A DNA stretch of 64,000 nucleotides from Gammaproteobacteria bacterium (GTDB taxonomy: Bacteria > Pseudomonadota > Gammaproteobacteria > Eutrophobiales > Eutrophobiaceae). Position 1 is the stretch's first letter. Every line of letters starts with the position of its first letter. The position numbers were made by a program, and so were the translations under genes. Shown piece by piece: positions 9,029 through 17,663 of the stretch. Below the pieces are notes generated by a model. The model ran no database searches. It saw only the letters and a list, made by a program, of their open reading frames with translations, and was not told where the DNA came from. The stretch covers positions 20,475 through 84,474 of the forward strand of contig JAPOQU010000061.1 in the NCBI GenBank assembly GCA_026710545.1. The letters are read 5' to 3'.

Positions 9029-9306
9029 ATCCGCAGATGACGCAGATTAACGCAGATAAACAAATAGATCTTTTATGTTGGAGTTACTCATATAGAAACC
9101 AATAATATGAAATAAATATTATTATATTATATATAGTTAAATAAAATATATAATAAATTACGTTAACGTAATTACACTCCGCTATCATGTTCTCTGCCAT
9201 AGCAGATCAATAATTTTATCTGCGTTAATCTGCGTCATCTGCGGATAAATCATCTGCGGATAAATCATCTGCGGATAAATCATCTGCGGATAATTCATCT
9301 GCAGAT
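9029..9306. mobile_element. CGCAGAT-repeat pair with AT-rich core, expanded right end
   Basis: A forward repeat at 9029-9057 and an inverted repeat at 9218-9246 enclose about 160 bp of very AT-rich DNA with an 18-bp perfect palindrome at 9156-9173 (half site AATTACGTT). The right end is expanded by tandem 15-mers (CATCTGCGGATAAAT, about four units to 9306). These units are translated on the minus strand as the repetitive C-terminal tail of OppA. The element splits oppA from oppB. Confidence 0.75.
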
Positions 9307-10922
9307 GGTACCAGGGAAATATATTTAAACGGGTGGATGTCCAGGATATTCGGACGCCAGCCGCGCACGTCCGGTGAGACCAGTGATTTGCTGACGTAGG
9401 TGTAGATGGGCATGATAGGCAACTCGGTCATCAGGATGGATTCGGCATCCTGGAACAGGGCGAAGCGGCGATCCTGGTCCGTGGTAGCGCCGGCACGTGC
9501 TATCAGTGCATCGTAGCGCCGGTGCGACCAGCCCGTGTCATTATTGCCGCTGCTGGTAGTGTACATGTCGAGAAAGGTGTTTGGGTCCAGGTAATCACCG
9601 ATCCAGCCGGCCCGCGCCACCTGGTAGTCTTTCCCATCGCGTTTATCCAGGTATACCTTCCAGTCCTGGTTCGTCAGCGTAACGTCGATGTTGAGGTTGG
9701 TCTTCCACATCTGCTGGATGGCTATGGCTATCCGGCGATGCCCCTCGGAGGTGTTGTACATTAACTCCAGGCCGGGAAACCCTGTTCCGTCAGGATAGCC
9801 TGCTTCTGCCAGAAGGGCCCTGGCGCGTTCCAGGTCATAGCGTACCTGCGCGGTCGCCGTGTAGCCGTTGGTATCGGGCGGTGTATAACTGAAGGCCGGG
9901 ATCTCTCCCGCCTTGGTGATTTTATCCACTATCTGTTGCCGGTCGATGGACATGGTCAGGGCCTGCCTGACCTTTACCTGGTCGAGCGGCGTAGCGGTGG
10001 TATTGAAGAGATAGTAGTAGGTGGAAAAAAACGGGAAGATTTTCAGGGCGCCGGGTCTTTCCTGCCGATAGTGCGCTATCTTGTCAACCGGCATATTATT
10101 GGTGATGTGCAACTGGCCGGCGCGGAACATGCGCTCTTCCGTGGTTGCATTCTGGATTGGGTAGAAGACGATCTGGTTCAATTTTACGGTACCGGCATCC
10201 CAGTAATGTTCGTTCTTCTCCACGACGATGCTGCGGTTCAGCACCCACTCCTTCAGCTTGAACGGGCCGTTCCCCACGTGGTTCCCCGGGCGGGTCCAGC
10301 GCGTGCCGCGCTCATCCGCGGCGCCGAACGCTTCGACAGTCGCCTGGTGGACGGGGTAATAGCTCATGTGTGTCAGCAACTGCAGGAAAAACGGCGTCGG
10401 GTTCTCAAGCTCGACCACCAGGGTCAGGTCATCGGGCGCCGTGATGCCCACCTGGGAGAAATCCGTTATTTCCCCCTGGTGGAACCTTTCCGCGTTCCTG
10501 ATGTAATACAGCATATAAGCATAGTTGTTGCCCAGGGCAGGCAGCAGCGCCCGGCGCCATGAATAGACAAAGTCCGCGGCAGTTACCGGGTCGCCGTTGG
10601 ACCATTTTGCGTCTTCACGCAGGTGGAACCGGTATGTTCTGGCGTCTTCGCTTTGCTCCCAGGATTTGGCGGCGGCAGGGATCAAACGCTTTCCTTCGGG
10701 ATGCCAGCCGACCAGGCCTTCCAGCAGCGCCAGGCACAGGTCGGACTCGATGCGGCCGGTTACGACATGGGGATCAAGCTCCCGTGGTTCGTCGCCATTG
10801 CCGATGTGCAGTATCCCCTGGCGCGTGCCGCTCTCGACGTTGGTTTCGTAATTGAAGCCGCATGAGGCAATGAACAAAAATGCGGCTGACAGAACGGCTT
10901 TAAGCGCGTTGCCGGTTATCAA
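9225..10922 (-). CDS. oppA: periplasmic peptide-binding lipoprotein, OppA type
   Basis: A 565-residue family-5 solute-binding protein with a lipoprotein signal (lipobox IASC, about residue 21). The SBP body runs from GDEPRELDPHVVTGRIESDL to about residue 530. It delivers oligopeptides to OppBC. The start is a TTG with AGGG upstream, because no in-frame ATG exists. The natural C-terminus seems to be near FKYISLVPS. Beyond it the protein continues into repeat DNA as SADEL followed by four SADDL units and ends SADDAD. That tail has no counterpart in the family and is a by-product of repeat insertion. Two small membrane-protein genes lie directly upstream. Confidence 0.9.
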   Translation of the reverse strand: MITGNALKAVLSAAFLFIASCGFNYETNVESGTRQGILHIGNGDEPRELDPHVVTGRIESDLCLALLEGLVGWHPEGKRLIPAAAKSWEQSEDARTYRFHLREDAKWSNGDPVTAADFVYSWRRALLPALGNNYAYMLYYIRNAERFHQGEITDFSQVGITAPDDLTLVVELENPTPFFLQLLTHMSYYPVHQATVEAFGAADERGTRWTRPGNHVGNGPFKLKEWVLNRSIVVEKNEHYWDAGTVKLNQIVFYPIQNATTEERMFRAGQLHITNNMPVDKIAHYRQERPGALKIFPFFSTYYYLFNTTATPLDQVKVRQALTMSIDRQQIVDKITKAGEIPAFSYTPPDTNGYTATAQVRYDLERARALLAEAGYPDGTGFPGLELMYNTSEGHRRIAIAIQQMWKTNLNIDVTLTNQDWKVYLDKRDGKDYQVARAGWIGDYLDPNTFLDMYTTSSGNNDTGWSHRRYDALIARAGATTDQDRRFALFQDAESILMTELPIMPIYTYVSKSLVSPDVRGWRPNILDIHPFKYISLVPSADELSADDLSADDLSADDLSADDAD

Positions 10923-10929
10923 TACAGCC

Positions 10930-11082
10930 CTATTTCAGCCACTTTTCAAGTTGAGCCTTTTTTTTCCGTCTGTGGTCATGCCAGAGAATGCCAACCAGGG
11001 CAATTGCGGAAACTACAGTAATACCCGAAAAAAGCATTGCAGGCGTGACTTGCATCGACATTATCGCAGTTACTGAATCCAT
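10930..11082 (-). CDS. small membrane protein, 50 residues
   Basis: A short frame starting MDSVTAIMSM with one hydrophobic span (about residues 15-37, AMLFSGITVVSAIALVGIL) and a basic C-terminus HDHRRKKKAQLEKWLK. A good AGGAGG lies 8 bases before the ATG, and the ATG overlaps the stop of the upstream 60-residue gene by one base (TAATG). It ends 7 bases before the oppA start. The arrangement and Shine-Dalgarno support a real gene. I do not recognise the family; single-span topology with Lys/Arg inside is all that can be said. Confidence 0.7.
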   Translation of the reverse strand: MDSVTAIMSMQVTPAMLFSGITVVSAIALVGILWHDHRRKKKAQLEKWLK

Positions 11083-11264
11083 TATTTTTTCCTCCTGCCG
11101 ATAATTATAATGGCTAATGATAAAGTGAAAACTGCAGCGCTTATTCCCGTAAACAAAGTCGTCATTGTAGACAGCGATTCTGTTTTCAAGACACTTCCCA
11201 ATACCATACCTGCAAATATCAGCTTGGATATATCCAGCAGGTAATCGGCAATCTTATCTTCCAT
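11082..11264 (-). CDS. small membrane protein, 60 residues, two spans
   Basis: It starts MEDKIADYLLDISKLIFAGM and has two hydrophobic segments (about residues 13-30 and 37-55) and ends in GRRKK. It is preceded by GGGGG that lies in the loop of a perfect 8-bp inverted repeat covering the start codon. It is first in a tight series: this gene, the 50-residue gene (1-base overlap), then oppA. Similar tiny two-span proteins of unknown function occur in diverse bacteria; I cannot assign a family with confidence. Confidence 0.65.
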   Translation of the reverse strand: MEDKIADYLLDISKLIFAGMVLGSVLKTESLSTMTTLFTGISAAVFTLSLAIIIIGRRKK

Positions 11265-11283
11265 AATTACCCCCTGTAATTAT
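11263..11283 (-). promoter_or_regulatory. start-site hairpin with the Shine-Dalgarno in its loop
   Basis: On the minus strand ATAATTAC-AGGGG-GTAATTAT is a perfect 8-bp inverted repeat whose 5-base loop holds the ribosome-binding purines. The second arm runs into the ATG of the 60-residue membrane protein. It could regulate translation or be a protein operator. Confidence 0.5.
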
Positions 11284-11313
11284 AAAGTCTCCTTATTTCT
11301 TCGCCTGGAGCAA

Positions 11314-11344
11314 GGAGTCGGGAGTAAATCTGCTCCGACCCCAA
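11314..11344. repeat. imperfect inverted repeat of the GGGGTCGGAG family
   Basis: GGAGTCGGGAG ... CTCCGACCCC forms a hairpin in the 130-bp gap downstream of yejF. The half site resembles the GGGGTCAGAG arms at 30396-30481. It may act as a transcription stop for the yej operon, although no T run follows. Confidence 0.5.
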
Positions 11345-11395
11345 ACCTCCAGCGCTATAACATTAACGCACCGATGTCAGCCTGTCAATCAAGTA

Positions 11396-13069
11396 TCATT
11401 TCCCGCTGCGCATGCGCCGGCGCCGTTCAATATCACCTGGCACGGGTACGGCATCCAGCAGTGTGCGGGTGTATTCGTGCTGTGGGTTGAAGATGACGTC
11501 ATCCGTCCTGCCGCGTTCCACGATCCTGCCCTGGTGCATCACCAGGATCTGTTCGGACAGTTGCCGGACGACGCTCAGGTCGTGGGAGATGAACAGGTAG
11601 GCGATGCCGTGGCGCGCCTGCAGCCGGCGCAGCAGGTCGATGATCTGCGCCTGTATGGTCACGTCCAGGGCGCTGACGGCCTCGTCGCAGACGATAAACT
11701 TCGGTTCCAGCGACAGGGCTCTTGCGATGCTGATGCGCTGGCGTTCGCCGCCGGAGAACTCGAACGGGTAGCGGTTGGCCATGTCCGCCCTGAGTTCGAC
11801 CTCTTCCAGCAATTGCACGGCCTTGTCCTGTTTCGGCATGTCCAGCAGGCCGTGTTCCCTGAGACCCTCCGTCAGGATGTCCATGACCGTCATGCGCGGG
11901 TTCAGCGATGAATAGGGGTCCTGGAAGATCATCTGCAGGTTACGGCGCCAGGGTTTCATGCGGCCCTTGTTCAGGCCGCCTATCTCCGTGTCCTCAAAGA
12001 CGATACTGCCGTCGTTGATGGGTTGCAGGCCGATGATAGCCCGCCCCAGGGTGGTTTTCCCCGAACCCGATTCCCCGACCAGGCCCACCGTCGATCCCCT
12101 GCCGATGGCCAGGTCGATATCATCGACGGCCTTGACGTGCCCGGCCGTGCGGGCGAACAGCCCTTTTTTCACCGGGAACCAGACGCGCAGGTTTTTCGTC
12201 CTGATTAATCCATCACCGGTGTCCGCTACCTGCTTTCTTCCTGTTGCCGTTCTCCTTTCCGCTTCCCCGGCCTGGTACAGTCGCGGCACGGCTTGAAGCA
12301 GCGAACGGGTATAGGCATGGGCAGGCTCCTTGAATATGGGTTCGAGCGCGCCGCGTTCGACCACCCTGGAGTTTTTCATGACGTAGATGCGGTCGCACAC
12401 CTCCCAGACGACCGCCAGGTCATGGGTGATCAGCAGCATGGACGTGTCCTCATCCTTCATGCTCATCAGCAACCTGAAAATCTGTGCCTGTACCGTTACG
12501 TCCAGGGCGGTTGAGGGTTCGTCGGCAATGATCAGTTGCGGTTTCAGCATCAGGGCCATGGCGATCATGACCCGTTGCCGCATACCCCCGGACAAGTGAT
12601 GGGGATAAAACGACATGCGCTCCTCCGGGTCCGGCAGTCCCACCTTGTCCAGCCATTCCGTACCGTGTCTCCAGGCCGCTTCCTGGTCAAGGTCGGTATG
12701 GAAGCGCAGCATTTCGCTGAGTTGCCGGCCGACCCTGTGCAGCGGCGAGAGTGCAGTCATCGGTTCCTGGAAGATCATGCTGATCTCAGCGCCGCGTAGT
12801 TTCCTGAGGCGCTCGATGGGCAGCGCCAGCAGGTTTTCGCCGTTGAAAACTGCTTCACCCCTGACGAAGCGCGCCGGCGGGCGCGGGACCAGGCGCAGGA
12901 TGCTCTGCGCGGTTACGGTCTTGCCGGATCCGGACTCACCTACCAGGCCGACGATCTCGCCGCGGCGGATATCCAGGCTGACGTCGTTCACCGCCTCGAC
13001 AACCCCCTCATCGGTGTCGAAATGCACCGTAAGGTCGTTGACGGACAACAGTTTTTCGGACGTTTTCAC
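11396..13069 (-). CDS. yejF: double-domain peptide ABC ATPase, YejF type
   Basis: A 557-residue fusion of two ABC ATPase domains. Domain 1 has Walker A GESGSGKTVTAQ (about residue 45), signature LSGGMRQRV and Walker B LIIADEP. Domain 2 has GESGSGKTTLGRA (about residue 335), FSGGERQRIS and FIVCDEAVSALD, where Glu is followed by Ala rather than the usual Pro. C-terminal oligopeptide-transporter helices follow each domain. It powers the YejBE permease. It is last in the yejA-B-E-F operon, 7 bases after yejE. Confidence 0.93.
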   Translation of the reverse strand: MKTSEKLLSVNDLTVHFDTDEGVVEAVNDVSLDIRRGEIVGLVGESGSGKTVTAQSILRLVPRPPARFVRGEAVFNGENLLALPIERLRKLRGAEISMIFQEPMTALSPLHRVGRQLSEMLRFHTDLDQEAAWRHGTEWLDKVGLPDPEERMSFYPHHLSGGMRQRVMIAMALMLKPQLIIADEPSTALDVTVQAQIFRLLMSMKDEDTSMLLITHDLAVVWEVCDRIYVMKNSRVVERGALEPIFKEPAHAYTRSLLQAVPRLYQAGEAERRTATGRKQVADTGDGLIRTKNLRVWFPVKKGLFARTAGHVKAVDDIDLAIGRGSTVGLVGESGSGKTTLGRAIIGLQPINDGSIVFEDTEIGGLNKGRMKPWRRNLQMIFQDPYSSLNPRMTVMDILTEGLREHGLLDMPKQDKAVQLLEEVELRADMANRYPFEFSGGERQRISIARALSLEPKFIVCDEAVSALDVTIQAQIIDLLRRLQARHGIAYLFISHDLSVVRQLSEQILVMHQGRIVERGRTDDVIFNPQHEYTRTLLDAVPVPGDIERRRRMRSGK

Positions 13070-13076
13070 GGGTTAA

Positions 13077-14663
13077 TCACTCCAGCCGGGTAAACTTCCT
13101 GGGGTCGAAGGCGTTGCGCACGCCTTCGCCGACGAATACGCACAGGAGGATCACCAGGAACAGGGCCAGGCTCGGGTACAGGATCAGCCACCAGTAGGCC
13201 TGTCCCTGGGCCTGCGCCAGCAGTTGGCCCCAACTGGCGGTGGGAGGGGGCAGGCCGAACCCCAGGTAATCCAGCGCCGCCAGGGTGCCGATGGCGCCGA
13301 CCAGGGAGAACGGGAAGAACGTCGTCAATGGCACCAGGGCATTGGGCAGGATATGGCGGAACAGGATCTTCCGGTCCGGCAATCCCAGGCACTGGGCAGC
13401 CTCGACGAACTGCTGGTTGCGCAGGCGCAGGAACTCGGCGCGCATGTAATAGGAGATGCCTATCCAGTTGAACAGGCCGTAGACGACAAGCAGCAAGATG
13501 AAGCTGCTGCCGTACACCGACCCCAGCAGTATCAGCACGTACAGGAACGGCAGCGCCTCCCAGATCTCGGTCAGGCGTTGGCCGGTGAGGTCAATCCTGC
13601 CGCCGTAATAGCCCTGGATGGCGCCGATGATCGTGCCGATAACCATCGAGGTGATGACCAGCAGCAGGCCGAAGTTCAGGGACGTGCGCAAACCATAGAA
13701 GATGCGCGCCAGCACGTCCCTGCCGCTGTCATCCAGGCCGAACAGGTGCGGACCGATCGGGCGGAACGGGAAGCGCACGTCTTCCTTGATGAATTTTATC
13801 CGGTAGTTCACGCCGGCGTGCTCCAGGCGCAGGGTGGCGACGGGGGCGAGCAGGCGCGCTTTTGCCTGTGCCAGTATCTCATCCCTGTGGCTGCCGGAGA
13901 ATGCATCCCACAAGCCGCCACCGGTAGCGAGTTGTCTGTCTTCAGGTGTGTAGATCCATTTCTGTCCCAGGTCCTGCTGCAAGGCTTCGCGCAACAATAT
14001 CCTGACGGTTCCCGGGTTTCTGTTGCGCGGTTTATAGGGGGAAAGGCTCAGAATGACCTGTTTTTCGGCCTCGCCAGGCGGGTATGAATAAGACCAGGCC
14101 GGGGCTGGTTGATTGGCGAAACGCAGCGCGACGGCTTCCATGAAAGCTTCGGGGATGTCGTAGCTGCCGAGAAAATCCATTCCCTCCACGGGCCCCTCAG
14201 CTGGTGTGAAAAACCACTCCGCGCGCTGCTGGCGGCGGACAACGAAGCCGGCGTCGATATTGACGGAAGCGACCCGCGGTTCCCGCTGCACAAGGACTTC
14301 CACCTGGTCATCAACCGGGATGGACGAGGCCTGGATAATCTCCTGCGGTCCGAAGGGTACCAGCGGGAAGACCATGAAATTATCATCGTTTCCGGCGAAC
14401 GCGGGAGAGGCGTTGATGGTCTTGTAATCCGGACGGGTCAACAGGCCGTTGCCGGTAAAGGTATCCTCGGGGTAAAAGAACAGGACGGGGAAATAGGATT
14501 TGCCCTCGTAGTGCAAGTAAAGGGGTCGGTCATTGCAGAACAACTCCGCAACCAGGCTCGTCAGGTACAGGAGCACGATGATGAGCAGGGAATAATACGC
14601 ACGCCTGTAGTCGCGAAACCGCTGCAGGCGCTTGCGCGTGATGGGATCAATCCAGTCAGGCAT
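13077..14663 (-). CDS. yejE: peptide ABC permease, YejE type, with enlarged periplasmic region
   Basis: A 528-residue permease starting MPDWIDPITRKRLQRFRDYR, with ATG at 14663 overlapping the yejB stop by 8 bases. The first span is near residues 20-42, then YEGKSYFPVLFFYPEDTF as in YejE. The typical HLFGLDDSGRDVLARIFYG loop and five spans follow only after about 270 residues. E. coli YejE is about 340 residues, so roughly 190 extra residues lie between span 1 and the loop. The extra part is hydrophilic and predicted periplasmic; it is not clearly a known domain. Confidence 0.88.
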   Translation of the reverse strand: MPDWIDPITRKRLQRFRDYRRAYYSLLIIVLLYLTSLVAELFCNDRPLYLHYEGKSYFPVLFFYPEDTFTGNGLLTRPDYKTINASPAFAGNDDNFMVFPLVPFGPQEIIQASSIPVDDQVEVLVQREPRVASVNIDAGFVVRRQQRAEWFFTPAEGPVEGMDFLGSYDIPEAFMEAVALRFANQPAPAWSYSYPPGEAEKQVILSLSPYKPRNRNPGTVRILLREALQQDLGQKWIYTPEDRQLATGGGLWDAFSGSHRDEILAQAKARLLAPVATLRLEHAGVNYRIKFIKEDVRFPFRPIGPHLFGLDDSGRDVLARIFYGLRTSLNFGLLLVITSMVIGTIIGAIQGYYGGRIDLTGQRLTEIWEALPFLYVLILLGSVYGSSFILLLVVYGLFNWIGISYYMRAEFLRLRNQQFVEAAQCLGLPDRKILFRHILPNALVPLTTFFPFSLVGAIGTLAALDYLGFGLPPPTASWGQLLAQAQGQAYWWLILYPSLALFLVILLCVFVGEGVRNAFDPRKFTRLE

Positions 14664-15699
14664 CGAAGTGTATCCTTGGATCAATGAACATGTAACAGAC
14701 GTCGGAGAATATCCTGCCTATCAGCCCGAGGATGGAGGTCAGCGCCAGGATGCCCATGAACACCATGTAATCCCGGCTGACGATGGCGTCCAGGCTCAGC
14801 AGGCCCATGCCGGGTATTTCAAAGACTTTTTCTATCAGCACCGACCCGGCGAAAATCAGGGTAAAAATACTGCCGAATCCCGTCGCAATGGGTATCAGGG
14901 AATTACGGAAGGCATGGCCCCAGATGGCCCGGTTGAAGGTGGCGCCCTTGGCCAGCACCGTGCGCACGTAATCCTGGCTGATCTGTTCCAGCAGGCTGTT
15001 CTTCATGAGCAGGGTAAGGACCGCGAAATTGCCTATCATGTAGCAGGTGACCGGCAGGAACATGTGCATGAACAGGTCCCTGGCCTTGTCCGCCGTTGAC
15101 AGTTCGGCGAAATTCTCCGAGGTAAAACCGCTGACGGGGAAGATATCCCATAGCCCCTCCGTGGTGCCGGACAGGAACATCTTCAGCAGCATGCCGAACG
15201 CGAACGCGGGGATGGCGTAGCCGATGAACACCAGGATACTGCTGCTTACGTCGAACCAGGAACCGTTTTTGACAGCCTTGGCTATCCCCAGGGGGATGCA
15301 GATCAGGTAGGTCAGGAAGAAGCCGGTCAGCCCGAAGATCAGTGAGACCGGAAATCGCTCGATGATCAGTTGCAGGACGGTCTTGTTCGGGTATTTGTAG
15401 GAGTCGACGGCCATGCCGATGCGGTCGGCGACCAGCCATTTCCAGTAACGCTCCACGAGCGGCCTGTCGAAACCGAAATGCTGTTCCAGGGCCTTGCGCT
15501 GTTCCGGAGAGATCCCGCTTGGCCCGGCGGCCGCGGCCGCATCGACGGACTCCGCACCGAGCCCGCGCATGGCCATGATAGCCTGCTCCACCGGTCCCCC
15601 GGGGATGAACTGGCACAGGGCGAAACAGACGAAGGTAATGCCGATGAACGTGGGGATGACCAGCAGCAGGCGCCGGATGATATAGTGGGTGCGTTCCAT
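14656..15699 (-). CDS. yejB: peptide ABC permease, YejB type
   Basis: A 347-residue permease with the start YIIRRLLLVIPTFIGITFVCF and IPGGPVEQ, six spans, and C-terminal GMGLLSLDAIVSRDYMVFMG. The enlarged first periplasmic region (residues 40-110) is typical of YejB. Its ATG overlaps the yejA stop by one base (TAATG). It partners YejE. Confidence 0.92.
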   Translation of the reverse strand: MERTHYIIRRLLLVIPTFIGITFVCFALCQFIPGGPVEQAIMAMRGLGAESVDAAAAAGPSGISPEQRKALEQHFGFDRPLVERYWKWLVADRIGMAVDSYKYPNKTVLQLIIERFPVSLIFGLTGFFLTYLICIPLGIAKAVKNGSWFDVSSSILVFIGYAIPAFAFGMLLKMFLSGTTEGLWDIFPVSGFTSENFAELSTADKARDLFMHMFLPVTCYMIGNFAVLTLLMKNSLLEQISQDYVRTVLAKGATFNRAIWGHAFRNSLIPIATGFGSIFTLIFAGSVLIEKVFEIPGMGLLSLDAIVSRDYMVFMGILALTSILGLIGRIFSDVCYMFIDPRIHFDA

Positions 15700-17471
15700 T
15701 ATTGCTGAAACACCTCGTCGAACACGACAGTTTCATCCCGTCCGGGCAGGGGTTCGTCCGTCTCTCGGGCGTATTCCAGGTCGGCGGCTGAATCCTCGTC
15801 GTACCACCAGAACAGGTAAGCGCCTTCTTCCCCCAGGAACTTCGCTAACACGGTCTCCGGGGCGCCGAACTTGTTCCAGTACAACAGGCGGCGGTAATTC
15901 AGGTTCCAGAGCAGGACATAGGGGATATCATTGGCCAGGATGGTGTCAATGCGCCGTATGATGTCATGGCGTTTATGGATGTCGAATTCCGTCCGCAACG
16001 TATCGATCATGGCGTCGATTTCGGCGTTTTTATAACCGGTGATGTTCTGCCCGCCGGCACGGTCGGCTTCCTTCGAATGCCACAGGGATTCCGGGTCCTT
16101 GAACAGGGACGCACTCCAGGCCGCCCAGGTCATGTCAAAGTTGAACTCGTCCATGTCCTTTATCCAGGCGCCCCAGTCCTTCCTGACGATCTCAAGCTGT
16201 ATTCCGACGTCGTTCAGGTCTTCCTGGTAGATGGCCAGAAATTTATCCGAAGTCGGGCTGCGGGTGAGGAAGTGGATGATGAACGGCTGTCCGTCTTTCT
16301 CCAGCAACCCGGTGTCCCTGTTGACTATCCAGCCGGCTTGTTCCAGCAGGCGTCTCGCTTCATCCTTGTCGAAACGTATTTCCGGCCCCCGGCAGGGTGT
16401 CTGTCCGTCGTACAGGTCTTCGAAATAACACCGGTGCAGGAAGTAGGCTTCGTGCATGATCGCCTGGTTCATCCGCTCCCGGTCCAGCAGGTGGGCGAGG
16501 GCAAGCCGCACCCGCAGGTCGGCGAACTTCTCCCGCCGCAGGTTCATGGCAAACCCCTGGAAGCCGATGGGATTATAGTTATATACCTCCTGCTTGATGA
16601 TCCAGTTGTTGTCGTATGCTGCACCGGTGGTTTCCGTCGCCCAGCGGGAGGCGGTATAAACCGGGTAATAGTCCAGGTTGCCGGTCTTGAACTCGGCAAA
16701 CGCGTTTTCCCGCTCAGCGAAGAAGCGGAACTTCAGCCTGTCGAAATTGGCAATCCAGCGGGTGCTTGCCCGGACCCACTGCCACCATTGCGCGCGGCGC
16801 TTCAGCGTCAGCGTAATGCCTTCCCGTACCGATTCAACTGAATACGGACCCGACACGACAGGGAACTCGAAGTTGATCTTGTTGAAATCCAGGTCCTTGA
16901 ATACGTGGGAGGGAAGCACATGGAACGTTCCCAGCGACAACAGGTTTTTCCAGTGAACTTCCCTGGCCTTGAAGCGGATCGTCTTCTCGTCAATGACCTC
17001 CGGCCGGTAAAACCGCTCGAAGGCAATCTTGTGGGGTCCGGTCAGGTTTTTCGGGTCCATGATTGCATCATAGGTCCAGGCGACGTCACGGGCGCTGACG
17101 GGAACGCCGTCGCTCCACCTGGCCCGGTCATCCAGCCTGAACTCAAAGGTGGTGCGGTCCCCGGAGACGGACCACGAAGCGGCGAGGCCGGGTTCGAATT
17201 CCAGGGTTAAACCGTTGACGGTAAGCAGTTTTTCAAACAGGAGATTGAACAGCCGGCTGGATGTCACCGTGGTATCCAGGTAGTAATTGAAACTCTTCGG
17301 GAAAGGCCCGGACCAGAAGGAGAATTCCCCGCCCGGGTAGGCATCAGGGCTGGCGAGCGGCGACATCTGCTCCTGCCATCCGGGCCGGGGGTATTCCTGG
17401 GCGCCTGCCGCGTGGATGAGGCTCACCGATATACTCAGTAGCAGGCACAGCTTGTACGTGATCAATTTCAT
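15699..17471 (-). CDS. yejA: periplasmic peptide-binding protein, YejA type
   Basis: A 590-residue family-5 binding protein with a cleavable signal (MKLITYKLCLLLSISVSLIHAAGAQ, written here in part; cleavage near AAGA-QE). The mature start EYPRPGWQEQMSPLASPDAY and the later PKSFNYYLD are typical of YejA-like proteins, which bind oligopeptides such as microcin C-like substrates. It is first gene of the yejABEF operon. The ATG lies 5 bases after the GCGGAT end of a repeat element, which seems to replace a normal Shine-Dalgarno. Confidence 0.9.
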   Translation of the reverse strand: MKLITYKLCLLLSISVSLIHAAGAQEYPRPGWQEQMSPLASPDAYPGGEFSFWSGPFPKSFNYYLDTTVTSSRLFNLLFEKLLTVNGLTLEFEPGLAASWSVSGDRTTFEFRLDDRARWSDGVPVSARDVAWTYDAIMDPKNLTGPHKIAFERFYRPEVIDEKTIRFKAREVHWKNLLSLGTFHVLPSHVFKDLDFNKINFEFPVVSGPYSVESVREGITLTLKRRAQWWQWVRASTRWIANFDRLKFRFFAERENAFAEFKTGNLDYYPVYTASRWATETTGAAYDNNWIIKQEVYNYNPIGFQGFAMNLRREKFADLRVRLALAHLLDRERMNQAIMHEAYFLHRCYFEDLYDGQTPCRGPEIRFDKDEARRLLEQAGWIVNRDTGLLEKDGQPFIIHFLTRSPTSDKFLAIYQEDLNDVGIQLEIVRKDWGAWIKDMDEFNFDMTWAAWSASLFKDPESLWHSKEADRAGGQNITGYKNAEIDAMIDTLRTEFDIHKRHDIIRRIDTILANDIPYVLLWNLNYRRLLYWNKFGAPETVLAKFLGEEGAYLFWWYDEDSAADLEYARETDEPLPGRDETVVFDEVFQQ

Positions 17472-17476
17472 TATTT

Positions 17477-17643
17477 ATCCGCAGATTACGCAGATTATCG
17501 CAGATTAAATTATAAAAAAATTTACTGATTAACGGTTTTTCAGCTTCCGGATAAAATCAGGTTTAATTTATCCAATTCTGAACCAGACAACTTCAATAAT
17601 AAATTTGCATTTTTATCTGCGATAATCTGCGTAATCTGCGGAT
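17477..17643. mobile_element. CGCAGAT-repeat pair between divergent yejA and the ABC ATPase gene
   Basis: A forward repeat (17477-17505) and inverted repeat (17615-17643) enclose 109 bp of AT-rich unique DNA. The inverted homology continues a few bases outside each end (TTATTT/AAATAA). The element fills almost the whole 192-bp divergent intergenic space, so it must carry or displace the promoters of both genes. Confidence 0.75.
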
Positions 17644-17663
17644 AAATAATCATAATTCTCAAT

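Noticed and set aside
9218..9306. CRISPR array
   Set aside because: The repeated units are contiguous 15-mers without spacers, and no cas gene is present; it is an expanded end of the dispersed repeat.
13224..14087. Plus-strand frame opposite yejE
   Set aside because: Low-complexity Gln/Ala/Arg-rich shadow translation of a membrane protein gene.
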